A stretch of DNA of 34,008 nucleotides from Thermus_A sp040290245 (GTDB taxonomy: Bacteria > Deinococcota > Deinococci > Deinococcales > Thermaceae). The stretch is taken from the NCBI RefSeq assembly GCF_040290245.1, contig NZ_PSMQ01000016.1:1-34008 (forward strand). Direction: 5' to 3'. Within the stretch, counting starts at the first letter, position 1. Each line of letters begins with the position of its first letter. The position numbers were made by a program, and so were the translations under genes. Of the stretch, positions 1 through 9,695 are shown piece by piece. The notes beneath the pieces were generated by a model. The model was not told where the DNA came from. It did not search any database and saw nothing but the letters and a program-made list of their open reading frames with translations.

Positions 1-1
1 C

Positions 2-851
2 CGCCCCCAGGTGGAGCTTAAGCGAAAGGATAAGACCGTGGTGGCCACGGTGAGCGGGGAGGAGGGAAGCCTTTTCTACGGGGACTATGGGGACCTGTTC
101 GTGGGCGTCCTCGAGGAGCTTACCCCTGAAGCGGTCCAGGTCTCAAGTCGGCGGTTTTTCCGGGATGCGGCGAGCCGCGTGGAGGGCAGGGTGGGCGACC
201 GGGTGGAGGTGGCCTATAACAAGGACCTCACCCGGGAGGGTCTGCCCTATCTGATGCGCCTGAGGCCCCTCCCTTCAGGTGGGACCGAAAGCGCGGAAAG
301 GGGTGGCCAGTACCTTCGCTTGGTCCTCTTCGATCCCAGGGAGGGGGTTTTGGTCCGCTTCGGCGAGGGGGCGGAGGCCAAGGGGAGCCTTGCGGTGGTG
401 GAGCGGGGAAGCCGGGAGGAGATCTGGCTTTCGGGGGGAGAGGCCCGCTACCTGGAGGCAGAGGGGAGGGTTGAGGTCCTGCCCGCCCCTGGGGAGGTGG
501 TCCTGAGGCAAGGGGAAAGCCAGGCGGTGGGGAAGGGCTTAAGGTACGAAAACGACCGGGGCCTGGCCGAGCTGGAAGGCCCTGTGCGGTTTTCCAGGAC
601 GGGAAACCCCCCTTTGGAGGGGGAGGCGGAGGGGCTGGAGTACCGCTTGGACGAGGAGGCGTTGTGGCTTAAAAAGGTCCTCCTCCGCCAAGGCGGAAGG
701 CGGACCAAGGCGGATTTGGCCCTGGTCAAGGATCAGGAGGGGTTGGCCTACCTCTATGGGGGTGTGGAAAGCCAGGACGAGAAGGGGTTCGTCCGGGGGG
801 AGCGGGTGCGATACACCTTGAGGACGGGGGACGTGTTGGTCTTGGAAAAGG

Positions 852-874
<23 letters not shown>
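2..874 (+). CDS. OstA/LptA-like protein, 5' end outside the window
   Basis: The reading frame is open to the left edge (first in-frame codon at base 2), so the gene probably begins upstream. A GTG at 11 is possible but has no ribosome binding site. The visible ~290 residues are rich in alternating hydrophobic and charged short strands. They repeat the OstA/LptA pattern of 'A-x-G-x-V-x-L' strands followed by 'G-x-x-L-x-Y' strands (for example 'GKGLRYENDRGLAELEGPV', then 'GEAEGLEYRLDEEALWL'), which suggests a beta-jellyroll/beta-taco fold. In Gram-negatives this family carries lipopolysaccharide to the outer membrane. Thermus has an outer membrane but no classical LPS, so the cargo here is unknown. 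The gene converges on the ABC ATPase gene and their 3' ends overlap by 23 bases. Family assignment is from the strand pattern and is moderately sure; no signal peptide is visible because the N-terminus is missing. Confidence 0.6.
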
Positions 875-2357
<1,483 letters not shown>

Positions 2358-2360
2358 GGT

Positions 2361-2391
2361 AAAAAGTATATCCCCCGGGAAGCCGGGGGAT
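2361..2391 (-). terminator. Hairpin plus T-run between the binding-protein and ATPase genes
   Basis: On the minus strand ATCCCCCGG, loop CTTC, CCGGGGGAT form a perfect 9-bp stem (2391-2370), followed by ATACTTTTT. This looks like an intrinsic terminator that would let the binding protein be made in excess over the ATPase. The hexamer TATACT (2370-2365) overlaps the foot of the stem and lies seven bases before the ATPase GTG, so the same segment may also be a leaderless promoter for the ATPase. Confidence 0.6.
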
Positions 2392-2408
2392 GGACAAAGG
2401 CCTATGGG

Positions 2409-3521
2409 TTATTTTTCAGGCACCTTGATTTTGCCCGCCAGGATCTCCCGCTTGAGAAGCTCGAGCCGGCTCACCACGCTGGCGGGGATCAGGACCTTGT
2501 TGTACTCGTCTAGGGCGTAGGCCACCCCGTTGTTGGCCAGGCCGAACTCCCGAACCCCGCCCTTAAAGGTCTTCTGGACCACGCTCTTGATGACCTCGTA
2601 CACCGCCACATCCACCCGTTTCATCATGGAGGTGAGGCCGTGGTTCAGGGTCTTGGGGTTGTTGTCGGTGTCGCCCAGGTAGTTCTGGTTGGCGTCCACC
2701 CCGATGAAGAAGAGGGGGGTGGTTCCGGCGCCGCAGGCCTTGGCGTACTCCGGGTACTTGGGCACCTTGGCGTAGGGGTCGGCCTTGCGGACGAACCGGA
2801 TGTTCCCGCCCTCCTTGAGGCACTTGGTCTGCTTCACGTAGTCGATGAGGCCAAGGCCCGACCCGCCGGCGGCCGCATAGATGATGTCCGCCCCCTGGCG
2901 CACCTGGCTGGCGGCGATCTCCTTGGCCTTGGCAGGGTCGTTCCAGGCGGCGGGGGTGTTCCCCACGTACTGGGCGATGACCTTGCCCTGGATGCCGTCC
3001 TCCTTGAAGGCGTACATGGCCCCGGCCCGGTACCCGGCTTCAAACTTGTGGATGAGGGGGATGTCCATCCCGCCGATAAACCCCACCACCCCGGTCCGGC
3101 TCATCTTGCCCGCGATGTAGCCCACGAGGAAGCTGCCCTCGTGTTCGCGGAAGACCAGGCCCACAGCGTTTGGAAGCTTGCCCTCCCCGGGGACCGCGTC
3201 TACCACCGCGAACTTCACGTCCTTGAACTCCTTGGCGTTGGCGGTGATGGCGGGCTCGTTGGCGAAGCCAACCCCGATGACGAGGTCAAACCCCTCCTCC
3301 GCGAACTTGCGGATCCCCTGGCCCACCTGGCTGGGGTCCGCGGGTTCAAAGTCGAAAAGCTGGATCTTGAAATCCTTCACCGCCCGCTGGGCCCCCTCCC
3401 AGGCGGACTGGTTGAAGGAACGGTCGGACTTCCCGCCCGCGTCGAAGGCAATGCCCACCCGCACCTGGGCCAGCGCCAGGCCTAGAGCGGCCACGGTTAA
3501 AAGCGCCAGAGTCCGTTTCAT
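2409..3521 (-). CDS. BMP-family solute-binding protein
   Basis: 370 residues from the ATG at 3521, which is preceded by a strong GGAGGT. A longer frame starting at 3551 is less likely because it lies upstream of both the ribosome binding site and the signal peptide. The N-terminus 'MKRTLALLTVAALGLALAQ' is a Sec signal peptide with an ALA-Q cleavage site and no lipobox cysteine, so unlike the Firmicute BMP/Med lipoproteins it seems to be soluble in the periplasm. The mature part begins with the family motif 'VGIAFDAGGKSDRSFNQSAWEG' in two pieces, and later has 'GVGFANEPAITANAKEF', 'GFIGGMDIPLIHKFEAGY' and 'DIIYAAAGGSGLGLIDY'. BMP proteins bind nucleosides or similar solutes for ABC import. It heads an operon with the ATPase at 852-2357. 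Confidence 0.9.
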   Translation of the reverse strand: MKRTLALLTVAALGLALAQVRVGIAFDAGGKSDRSFNQSAWEGAQRAVKDFKIQLFDFEPADPSQVGQGIRKFAEEGFDLVIGVGFANEPAITANAKEFKDVKFAVVDAVPGEGKLPNAVGLVFREHEGSFLVGYIAGKMSRTGVVGFIGGMDIPLIHKFEAGYRAGAMYAFKEDGIQGKVIAQYVGNTPAAWNDPAKAKEIAASQVRQGADIIYAAAGGSGLGLIDYVKQTKCLKEGGNIRFVRKADPYAKVPKYPEYAKACGAGTTPLFFIGVDANQNYLGDTDNNPKTLNHGLTSMMKRVDVAVYEVIKSVVQKTFKGGVREFGLANNGVAYALDEYNKVLIPASVVSRLELLKREILAGKIKVPEK

Positions 3522-3556
3522 TCTTCCACCTCCATAAGGCACGTAGGCCAAAGGGC

Positions 3557-3562
3557 ATTATA
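3557..3562 (-). promoter_or_regulatory. -10 element TATAAT for the binding-protein gene
   Basis: A perfect TATAAT reads on the minus strand from 3562 to 3557, about 36 bases before the ATG at 3521. That would give a leader of roughly 29 bases including the GGAGGT site. I see no good -35. It sits back to back with the ligA -10 at 3573-3578. Confidence 0.55.
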
Positions 3563-3572
3563 CCGCCTGGGG

Positions 3573-3578
3573 TAGACT
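3573..3578 (+). promoter_or_regulatory. Leaderless -10 element of ligA
   Basis: TAGACT is followed by six bases and then the ligA ATG at 3585; no Shine-Dalgarno is present. This is the TANNNT-N6-start layout that recurs through the window. Confidence 0.55.
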
Positions 3579-3584
3579 TAAGGC

Positions 3585-5624
3585 ATGACCCGGGAAGAGG
3601 CGCGCCGGCGGATCAATGAGCTTCGCGACCTGATCCGCTATCACAACTACCGCTACTACGTTCTGGCCGACCCCGAGATCTCCGATGCGGAGTACGACCG
3701 GCTCCTCAAGGAGCTCGTGGAGCTCGAGGAGCGCTTCCCAGAGTTCAAAACCCCCGACTCCCCCACCCTCCAGGTGGGGGCCCGTCCTCTGGAGGCCACC
3801 TTCCGTCCTGTCCGTCACCCCACCCGGATGTACTCCCTGGATAACGCGTTCACCTTTGCAGAGCTCCGGGCCTTCGAGGAGCGGATCGAACGGGCCCTGG
3901 GCCGTAAGGGGCCCTTCTTTTACACGGTGGAGCACAAGGTGGATGGGCTTTCCATCAGTCTCTACTACGAGGAGGGGGTCTTGGTCTATGGCGCCACCCG
4001 GGGGGATGGGGAGGTGGGGGAGGAGGTGACGCAGAACCTCCTCACCATCCCCACCCTCCCCAGGCGGCTTCAGGGGGTTCCGGAGCGCCTCGAGGTCCGG
4101 GGGGAGGTCTACCTGCCCATCCAGGCCTTCCTCCGCCTGAACGAGGAGCTGGAGGAGAAGGGGGAGAAGATCTTCAAAAACCCAAGAAACGCCGCCGCAG
4201 GCTCCCTCCGCCAGAAAGATCCCCGCGTTACGGCCAAAAGGGGCCTCCGGGCCACCTTTTACGCCCTGGGGCTCGGCCTGGAGGAGTCCGGACTAAAGAC
4301 CCAGTACGACCTCCTCCTTTGGCTTCAGGAAAAGGGCTTCCCCGTGGAGCACGGCTATGAAAGGGCCTTAGGGGCGGAGGGGGTGGAGGGCGTCTACCGG
4401 AAGTTCCTTGAGGCGAGGCGCAAGATCCCCTTTGAGGCCGACGGGGTGGTGGTTAAGCTGGACGACCTCGACTTGTGGCAGGAGCTGGGGTACACCGCCC
4501 GGGCTCCCCGGTTCGCCATGGCCTACAAGTTCCCGGCGGAGGAGAAGGAGACCCGGCTTCTTTCCGTGGTCTTCCAGGTGGGCCGGACGGGCCGCATCAC
4601 CCCGGTGGGGGTCCTGGAGCCCGTCTTGATTGAGGGAAGCGAGGTCTCCCGGGTCACCCTGCACAACGAAAGCTATGTAGAGGAGCTGGATATCCGCATT
4701 GGGGACTGGGTTTTGGTCCACAAGGCGGGGGGGGTGATTCCCGAGGTTTTGCGGGTGCTTAAGGAGAGGCGGACTGGGGAGGAAAAGCCCATCCAGTGGC
4801 CCAAGGTCTGCCCCGAGTGCGGACACCGTTTGGTCAAGGAGGGAAAGGTCCACCGTTGCCCCAACCCCCTTTGTCCGGCCAAGCGGTTTGAGGCCATCCG
4901 GCATTACGCCTCCCGCAAGGCCATGGACATCGAGGGCCTGGGGGAGAAGCTCATTGACCGCTTGATCGCCGAGGGGCTTGTGAAGGATGTGGCCGACCTT
5001 TACCACCTCACCAAGGAGGACCTCCTCCCCCTGGAACGGATGGGGGAGAAAAGCGCCACAAAGCTCTTGCAGCAGATTGAAAAGAGCAAGACCCGGGGCC
5101 TCGAGCGCCTCCTTTACGCCCTTGGGCTTCCCGGGGTGGGGGAGGTCCTGGCCCGGAACCTGGCCCGCCGCTTCGGAACGATGGACCGTCTCCTGGGTGC
5201 CTCCCTGGAGGAGCTTCTGGAGGTGGAGGAGGTGGGGGAGCTCACCGCCCGGGCCATCTGGGAGACCTTAAAAGACCCCGCCTTTTTGGACCTGGTGCGC
5301 CGCCTGAAGGAAGCCGGGGTCAGCATGGAGGCCAAGGAGGTTGCTTCCCCGTCAGGGGAACACCGAGAGGCCTCGGACCTCCTTTCGGGCTACACCTTCG
5401 TCCTGACTGGGGAGCTTTCCCGGCCCCGCGAGGAGGTCAAGGCCCTCCTTCAGCGCCTAGGGGCTCGGGTGACGGACTCGGTGAGCCGGAAGACGAGCTT
5501 CCTGGTGGTGGGGGAAAACCCCGGAAGTAAGCTGGAAAAGGCCCGCACCCTGGGGGTGCCCATCCTTAACGAGGAGGAGTTCTGGCACTTCCTGGAGGAA
5601 AAAGGCGCACCGACCCCCATTTAA
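3585..5624 (+). CDS. ligA: NAD-dependent DNA ligase
   Basis: 679 residues. LigA seals nicks in replication and repair using NAD+. The order is domain Ia (1-60, 'RYHNYRYYVLADPEISDAEYD'-like NMN site), the adenylation domain with 'EHKVDGLS' (adenylated Lys118), the OB fold ('RTGRITPVGVLEP'), a four-cysteine zinc finger ('CPECGHR' and 'CPNPLCPAKR'), helix-hairpin-helix repeats ('LPGVGEVLARNL') and a C-terminal BRCT domain ('GYTFVLTGELSRPREE'). It is close to T. thermophilus LigA as I recall it. In the linker before the BRCT domain there is an extra segment 'VASPSGEHREA' (residues about 586-596), encoded by the palindromic repeat listed separately; my recollection is that the T. thermophilus protein lacks it. 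The gene is monocistronic and probably leaderless. Its 3' end is seven bases from the convergent thyX. Confidence 0.98.
   Translation: MTREEARRRINELRDLIRYHNYRYYVLADPEISDAEYDRLLKELVELEERFPEFKTPDSPTLQVGARPLEATFRPVRHPTRMYSLDNAFTFAELRAFEERIERALGRKGPFFYTVEHKVDGLSISLYYEEGVLVYGATRGDGEVGEEVTQNLLTIPTLPRRLQGVPERLEVRGEVYLPIQAFLRLNEELEEKGEKIFKNPRNAAAGSLRQKDPRVTAKRGLRATFYALGLGLEESGLKTQYDLLLWLQEKGFPVEHGYERALGAEGVEGVYRKFLEARRKIPFEADGVVVKLDDLDLWQELGYTARAPRFAMAYKFPAEEKETRLLSVVFQVGRTGRITPVGVLEPVLIEGSEVSRVTLHNESYVEELDIRIGDWVLVHKAGGVIPEVLRVLKERRTGEEKPIQWPKVCPECGHRLVKEGKVHRCPNPLCPAKRFEAIRHYASRKAMDIEGLGEKLIDRLIAEGLVKDVADLYHLTKEDLLPLERMGEKSATKLLQQIEKSKTRGLERLLYALGLPGVGEVLARNLARRFGTMDRLLGASLEELLEVEEVGELTARAIWETLKDPAFLDLVRRLKEAGVSMEAKEVASPSGEHREASDLLSGYTFVLTGELSRPREEVKALLQRLGARVTDSVSRKTSFLVVGENPGSKLEKARTLGVPILNEEEFWHFLEEKGAPTPI
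5340..5372 (+). repeat. In-frame palindromic element, copy in ligA
   Basis: The core TTCCCC-GTCA-GGGGAA (5345-5360) is a perfect 6-bp inverted repeat with a 4-base loop, flanked by TTGC on the left and CACCGAG on the right. It is read as V-A-S-P-S-G-E-H-R-E-A in the linker between the helix-hairpin-helix and BRCT domains. The identical 16-base core occurs twice more in gcvT. Confidence 0.85.
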
Positions 5625-5631
5625 CGTGCGC

Positions 5632-6468
5632 CTAAGGGCTCTCGGATTCCCTTTGTGTCGCCCGTGAAATGGGGCCGGCACCCGTTCCGAAAACCTTTTC
5701 CAAAGCCTCCCTGATTCGGCTCGTAGAAAGCCCCAACTCCCTCAGGGCCTTCTCGTAAAGCTCGGGGGTGAGAAGCCCCCTTAAGGCTTTGAGCTCGCTT
5801 CGGGAAAGGTTTGCCCCTTCTAGGACATGCTCTTCGAAGCTTTCCCAGGCTAGGGGGACATGGGCCTTTACGATCTCGGCGATCGCCCGGGCGTATTCTC
5901 GGATCTCCCACTGGGCGTGCGGGTCCAGGCGAAGCTTGAGGAAATGGAAGAGGTTGTGCAGGTCCTGCTTCCAGTAAAACTCCGTGTAGAGGGAGAGGGG
6001 AAGGACCATCCGGGCCATCTCCCGGGCCACCCCCTTCTCGAGGAGGGCCTGGTAGGTGCGGTAGGCGGTCCCCTGGGCTTCCCTGAGGAGGGAAACGGCC
6101 TCTTCGTCCTGGAACCCCCCTTCGGAGCCCTGCTTGTTCTCCTTGGCCTGGCGGCGCCAGGCCTTGGGCTCGTAGAACTCCTCCTTCAAAATGGAGTACC
6201 GCCCGGAGATCTCGTTCACGCTCGCGGTCCGGTGGCGGAACCACTGCCGCACCACGAAGAGGGGGGCCTTGACGTGGAACTTGAACTCCACCATCTCAAA
6301 GGGGCTGGTGTGCCGGTTTCGCATCAGGTAGTCGATGAGGGCCTTGTCCTCCCGGTAGGTCTTCGTTCCCTCCCCGTAGGAGACCCGGGCGGCCTGAACG
6401 ATGGCCTGGTCGCCTCCCATCTGGTCTACCAGCCGGACGAAGCCCTTGTCCAAGACGGGAATCTCCAC
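5632..6468 (-). CDS. thyX: Flavin-dependent thymidylate synthase ThyX
   Basis: 278 residues. ThyX methylates dUMP to dTMP using methylenetetrahydrofolate and FAD/NADPH. The diagnostic ThyX motif RHR-x7-S is present as 'RHRTASVNEISGRYS' starting at Arg78, followed by 'KQDLHNLFHFLKLRLDPHAQWEIREYA', which matches the conserved 'RNLxHFLxLRxxxxAQxEIRxxA' dUMP/FAD region. The start is GTG at 6468, with TAAAAT exactly six bases upstream and no Shine-Dalgarno. It is divergent from trpB, and its -10 lies within the trpB -35. The C-terminal ~40 residues are less conserved. The pairing with one-carbon enzymes elsewhere in the window (gcv) is metabolic only. Confidence 0.97.
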   Translation of the reverse strand: MEIPVLDKGFVRLVDQMGGDQAIVQAARVSYGEGTKTYREDKALIDYLMRNRHTSPFEMVEFKFHVKAPLFVVRQWFRHRTASVNEISGRYSILKEEFYEPKAWRRQAKENKQGSEGGFQDEEAVSLLREAQGTAYRTYQALLEKGVAREMARMVLPLSLYTEFYWKQDLHNLFHFLKLRLDPHAQWEIREYARAIAEIVKAHVPLAWESFEEHVLEGANLSRSELKALRGLLTPELYEKALRELGLSTSRIREALEKVFGTGAGPISRATQRESESP

Positions 6469-6474
6469 GGGGCG

Positions 6475-6480
6475 ATTTTA
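6475..6480 (-). promoter_or_regulatory. Leaderless -10 element of thyX
   Basis: On the minus strand TAAAAT, then CGCCCC, then the GTG start. It is flanked by an inverted repeat GGGGCG (6469-6474) / CGCCCC (6484-6489) and overlaps the -35 of the divergent trpBA promoter. Confidence 0.6.
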
Positions 6481-6505
6481 CACCGCCCCCTCCAGGGGGT
6501 AGGAT
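6477..6505 (+). promoter_or_regulatory. trpBA promoter
   Basis: TTTACA (6477-6482), a 17-base spacer and TAGGAT (6500-6505) form a good -35/-10 pair. Initiation near 6512 would give a leader of about 18 bases that contains GGAG at 6520-6523, six bases before the ATG at 6530. Confidence 0.6.
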
Positions 6506-6529
6506 AAGGGGGCGTAGTTGGAGTGCGCC

Positions 6530-7738
6530 ATGGAGATTCCCACCTATCCTTTACCCGATGAGCGGGGCCGGTTTGGCCCTTACGGGGGCCGGTATGTGCC
6601 GGAGACCCTTATCCCCGCCCTCGAGGAGGTCCAAGAGGCCTACCTCGAGGCCAAACAGGACCCGGTTTTTCTGAAGGAGCTCGAGCACTACCTGAAGAGC
6701 TTTGCCGGCCGCCCTACCCCGCTTTACTTCGCCGCAAACCTCTCCCGCCACCTGGGGGGGCCTAAGGTCTACCTTAAGCGGGAGGACCTCCTCCACACCG
6801 GGGCCCACAAGATCAACAACACCCTGGGCCAGGCCCTTCTGGCCAAGCGGATGGGCAAAAGGCGGGTCATCGCCGAGACGGGGGCGGGCCAGCATGGGGT
6901 GAGTGTGGCTACCGTGGCCGCCCGGTTTGGCCTGGAGTGCGTGGTCTACATGGGGGAGGAGGACGTCCGGCGGCAGGCCCTGAACGTCTTCCGGATGAAG
7001 CTTCTGGGGGCCGAGGTCCGGCCCGTCCACTCGGGAAGCCGCACCCTCAAGGACGCCACCAACGAGGCCATCCGGGACTGGATCACCCACGTCCGCACCA
7101 GCTTCTACATCCTGGGATCGGTGGTGGGCCCCCATCCCTATCCCATGATGGTCCGGGACTTCCAGAGCGTCATCGGCCTCGAGGTGAAAGCCCAGATCCT
7201 AGAGCTGGAGGGCCGCCTGCCCGATCTCCTCATCGCCAGCGTGGGGGGCGGGTCCAACGCCATCGGGCTGTTTGCGCCGTTCGCCTACCTTAAGGAAAGG
7301 CCTCGCCTTGTCGGCGTGGAGGCGGCGGGAGAGGGGCTTTCCACCGGGCGGCACGCGGCGAGCATCGGGGCGGGGAAGAGGGGGGTTTTGCACGGGAGCT
7401 ACATGTACCTCCTCTACGACCACGACGGCCAGATCACCCCTGCCCATTCCGTCTCCGCTGGACTGGACTACCCCGGGGTGGGGCCGGAGCACAGCTATTT
7501 TGCGGACGCCGGCATCGCCGAGTACGCGAGCGTCACGGACGAAGAGGCCTTAGAGGCCTTCAGGCTCCTCGCCCGCCTCGAGGGCATCATCCCCGCCTTG
7601 GAGTCCGCCCACGCGGTGGCCCATCTTCTTAAAATCGCCCCAGAGCTTGAAAAAGATCAGATCGTCGTCCTCAACCTCTCGGGGCGGGGGGATAAGGATG
7701 TGACCGAGGTCATGCGGCTTCTGGGAGGGGAGTTCTGA
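6530..7738 (+). CDS. trpB: Tryptophan synthase beta chain
   Basis: 402 residues from ATG 6530. A TTG at 6518 opens a longer frame but overlaps the GGAG site, and the protein then starts 'MEIPTYPLPDERGRFGPYGG', as expected for the family. TrpB condenses indole with serine using PLP. The PLP lysine is in 'LLHTGAHKINNTLGQALLAK', the substrate loop is 'AETGAGQHGVSVATVAARF', the phosphate-binding glycine loop is 'SVGGGSNAIG', and the C-terminal 'LSGRGDKD' is present. It overlaps trpA by one base (TGATG), so the two chains should be translationally coupled. No other trp gene is in the window. Confidence 0.98.
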   Translation: MEIPTYPLPDERGRFGPYGGRYVPETLIPALEEVQEAYLEAKQDPVFLKELEHYLKSFAGRPTPLYFAANLSRHLGGPKVYLKREDLLHTGAHKINNTLGQALLAKRMGKRRVIAETGAGQHGVSVATVAARFGLECVVYMGEEDVRRQALNVFRMKLLGAEVRPVHSGSRTLKDATNEAIRDWITHVRTSFYILGSVVGPHPYPMMVRDFQSVIGLEVKAQILELEGRLPDLLIASVGGGSNAIGLFAPFAYLKERPRLVGVEAAGEGLSTGRHAASIGAGKRGVLHGSYMYLLYDHDGQITPAHSVSAGLDYPGVGPEHSYFADAGIAEYASVTDEEALEAFRLLARLEGIIPALESAHAVAHLLKIAPELEKDQIVVLNLSGRGDKDVTEVMRLLGGEF

Positions 7739-8517
7739 TGGATACCCAGGAAGCTTTTTTGAAGGCCAAAGCCGAGGGAAGGCCTGCTCTTATCCCCTAC
7801 CTCACCGCGGGTTTTCCCAGCCGGGAAGGGTTTTTGGAGGCGGCGCGGGCGGTTCTGCCCTGGGCCGACCTTCTGGAGATCGGCCTGCCCTACTCTGACC
7901 CCCTGGGGGATGGGCCTGTGATCCAGAGGGCCAGCGAGGTGGCCCTCAGGAAGGGCATGAGCGTCCAGGGGACCTTGGAGCTTGTCCGGGAGGTCCGTGC
8001 CCTCACGGACAAGCCCCTTTACCTCATGACCTACCTGAACCCCATTCTGGCCTGGGGACCGGAGCGGTTTTTTGGTCTTTTCAAGGACGCGGGCCTCGAG
8101 GGGCTCATCCTTCCTGACCTCCCCCCCGATGAGGACCTGGAGCTGGTCCGGAAAGCTCAGGAGATCGGCCTTAAGACGGTCTTTCTCCTTGCCCCCACCT
8201 CTACGGAAAAGCGGATCGAGACCGTGGTCCGGTACGCCACGGGGTTCGTTTACGCGGTCTCCGTAACGGGGGTTACGGGGATGCGGGACCAGCTGCCCGA
8301 GGAGGTGGGGGAGATGGTCCTTCGGATCAAGGCCAAAACCCCGCTGCCCGTGGTGGTTGGCTTTGGCGTCTCCAGCCGGGACACCGCCCGCCAGGCGGCC
8401 GTGGCCGACGGGGTGGTGGTGGGCAGTGCCCTGATTAAGGCCCTCGAGGAGGGAAAGCCCCTGGAGGCCCTTCTGGAAGAGGTTCTAAAGGGCCTTAAGG
8501 AGGCCTCTTTCGCCTGA
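7738..8517 (+). CDS. trpA: Tryptophan synthase alpha chain
   Basis: 259 residues. TrpA cleaves indole-3-glycerol phosphate to indole and glyceraldehyde 3-phosphate and channels indole to TrpB. Visible landmarks are 'LIPYLTAGFPS' at the start, 'LLEIGLPYSDPLGDGPVIQRAS' (contains the catalytic Glu and the Asp of PYSDP), 'LILPDLPPDE', 'FVYAVSVTGVTGMRDQLPEE' and 'VVGFGVSSRDTARQAAVADGVVVGSALI'. It starts on the last base of the trpB stop codon and ends four bases before the convergent mqnC. Confidence 0.98.
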   Translation: MDTQEAFLKAKAEGRPALIPYLTAGFPSREGFLEAARAVLPWADLLEIGLPYSDPLGDGPVIQRASEVALRKGMSVQGTLELVREVRALTDKPLYLMTYLNPILAWGPERFFGLFKDAGLEGLILPDLPPDEDLELVRKAQEIGLKTVFLLAPTSTEKRIETVVRYATGFVYAVSVTGVTGMRDQLPEEVGEMVLRIKAKTPLPVVVGFGVSSRDTARQAAVADGVVVGSALIKALEEGKPLEALLEEVLKGLKEASFA

Positions 8518-8521
8518 GGGG

Positions 8522-9655
8522 CTAGGCCAGAGGGAGCTCGAGGGGCTCTTTCTCGCTGAGGAGGGCTTCCACATCTGGATAGCGGAGAATGCGGTAAAGG
8601 GGGTCGCGCTCCGCGGGGATAAACCCCGCGTCCACGATGTGGCGGACGATCTGCCGCACGGTGGCGTGGGTGCGGCCATGCCCGCCCGCCGCAGAGACCA
8701 CGTTCTCCTCCAGCATGGTGCTTCCAAAGTCGTTGGCCCCGTAGTAAAGGGCGGCCTGGGCCACCTTGAACCCCAGGGTGGGCCAGGAGGCCTGGTGGTT
8801 GGGCAGGTTGTCTAGGGCCAGCCGGGCGATGGCCAGTTGTCTCAGGTACTCGTGGGCGGTGGCCCCGGGCGCCTTCCCCCTTAGGCGGGTGTTCTCCACC
8901 TGCAAGGTCCAAAGGGCGAAGCCGGAAAAGCCGTTTTTGTGCACGTGAATTCCCCGGTCCTGCTGCTCACGGATCCGGAGAAGATGGGCCACCCGTTCCC
9001 TAGGCCCCTCTCCAAAGCCGATGACCATGGTGGCCAGAGTGTAAAGGCCTAAGGCCTGGGCCGCGTCCATGATGCGGAGCCAGTCTTTGGTAAGGATGCG
9101 GGCGGGGGCGGCCTTTTTCCGGACCTCGTCCACGAGGATCTCTCCCCCCGCCCCCGGTAGCCCGTCTAGCCCCGCCTCCTTCATCCGTTCCAAAATGGCC
9201 TCGGCCTTCAGCCCCGTAAGCTTCTCCAGGCCCAGGATCTCCTCAGGGCTAAAGGCGTCGATGCGCACCTCAGGGTAGTGGGCCTTGAGGTAGCGAAGGA
9301 GCTCCAGGTACCAGTCCAGGGGAAGGTCTGGGTTGACCCCGCCTTGCATCAGGATCCGCCGCCCCCCTACCGCCATCAGCTCCTCCACCTTTTTCCCGAT
9401 CTCTTCAAAGGAAAGCGTGTAGGCATCCTTCTGGCGTTTGGTCCGGTAGAAGGCACAAAAGCTGCAGGCCACGGTGCAGACGTTGGTGTAGTTGATGTTG
9501 CGGTCGATGAGGTAGGTGACCACCTGGGGGTCGGATTTCTGCAGGCGCACCGCGTGGGCCGCGGCCGCCACCTCCGGCAAGGGGAGGTCGTAAAGGGCAA
9601 GGAGGTCTTTCTCCGGAAGCCGCTCCCCCGAGAGCGCACGCTCCAGGACGTCCAT
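8522..9655 (-). CDS. mqnC: Cyclic dehypoxanthinyl futalosine synthase (radical SAM)
   Basis: 377 residues from the ATG at 9655, or 380 from an ATG at 9664. The shorter start follows TAGGAT by seven bases and gives the usual 'M-x-x-LE-x-AL' beginning; the longer one has GGAGGG at a normal distance, so the choice is open. MqnC cyclises dehypoxanthine futalosine in the futalosine route to menaquinone. The radical SAM cluster is 'NYTNVCTVACSFCAFYR' (C-x3-C-x2-C). Other family motifs are 'MQGGVNPDLPLDWYLELL', 'GAGGEILVDEVR', 'MVIGFGEGPRERVAHLLRIR' and 'ANDFGSTMLEENVVSAAGG'. The last two favour MqnC over the paralogue MqnE. The gene is divergent from the adenosine-specific kinase gene. Confidence 0.9.
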   Translation of the reverse strand: MDVLERALSGERLPEKDLLALYDLPLPEVAAAAHAVRLQKSDPQVVTYLIDRNINYTNVCTVACSFCAFYRTKRQKDAYTLSFEEIGKKVEELMAVGGRRILMQGGVNPDLPLDWYLELLRYLKAHYPEVRIDAFSPEEILGLEKLTGLKAEAILERMKEAGLDGLPGAGGEILVDEVRKKAAPARILTKDWLRIMDAAQALGLYTLATMVIGFGEGPRERVAHLLRIREQQDRGIHVHKNGFSGFALWTLQVENTRLRGKAPGATAHEYLRQLAIARLALDNLPNHQASWPTLGFKVAQAALYYGANDFGSTMLEENVVSAAGGHGRTHATVRQIVRHIVDAGFIPAERDPLYRILRYPDVEALLSEKEPLELPLA

Positions 9656-9683
9656 GCCCCTCATCCTACACCCTCCGCCCCCC

Positions 9684-9689
9684 TAAAAT
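9684..9689 (+). promoter_or_regulatory. Leaderless -10 element of the adenosine-specific kinase gene
   Basis: TAAAAT is followed by exactly six bases (GGGGGC) and ATG 9696. The hexamer is framed by an inverted repeat GCCCCC / GGGGGC, like the thyX -10. Confidence 0.6.
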
Positions 9690-9695
9690 GGGGGC

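Noticed and set aside
267..290. CCCTTCAGGTGGGA and 'PSGGTES' in the OstA-like gene as another copy of the element
   Set aside because: Only a few bases agree, and no inverted repeat or right flank is present.
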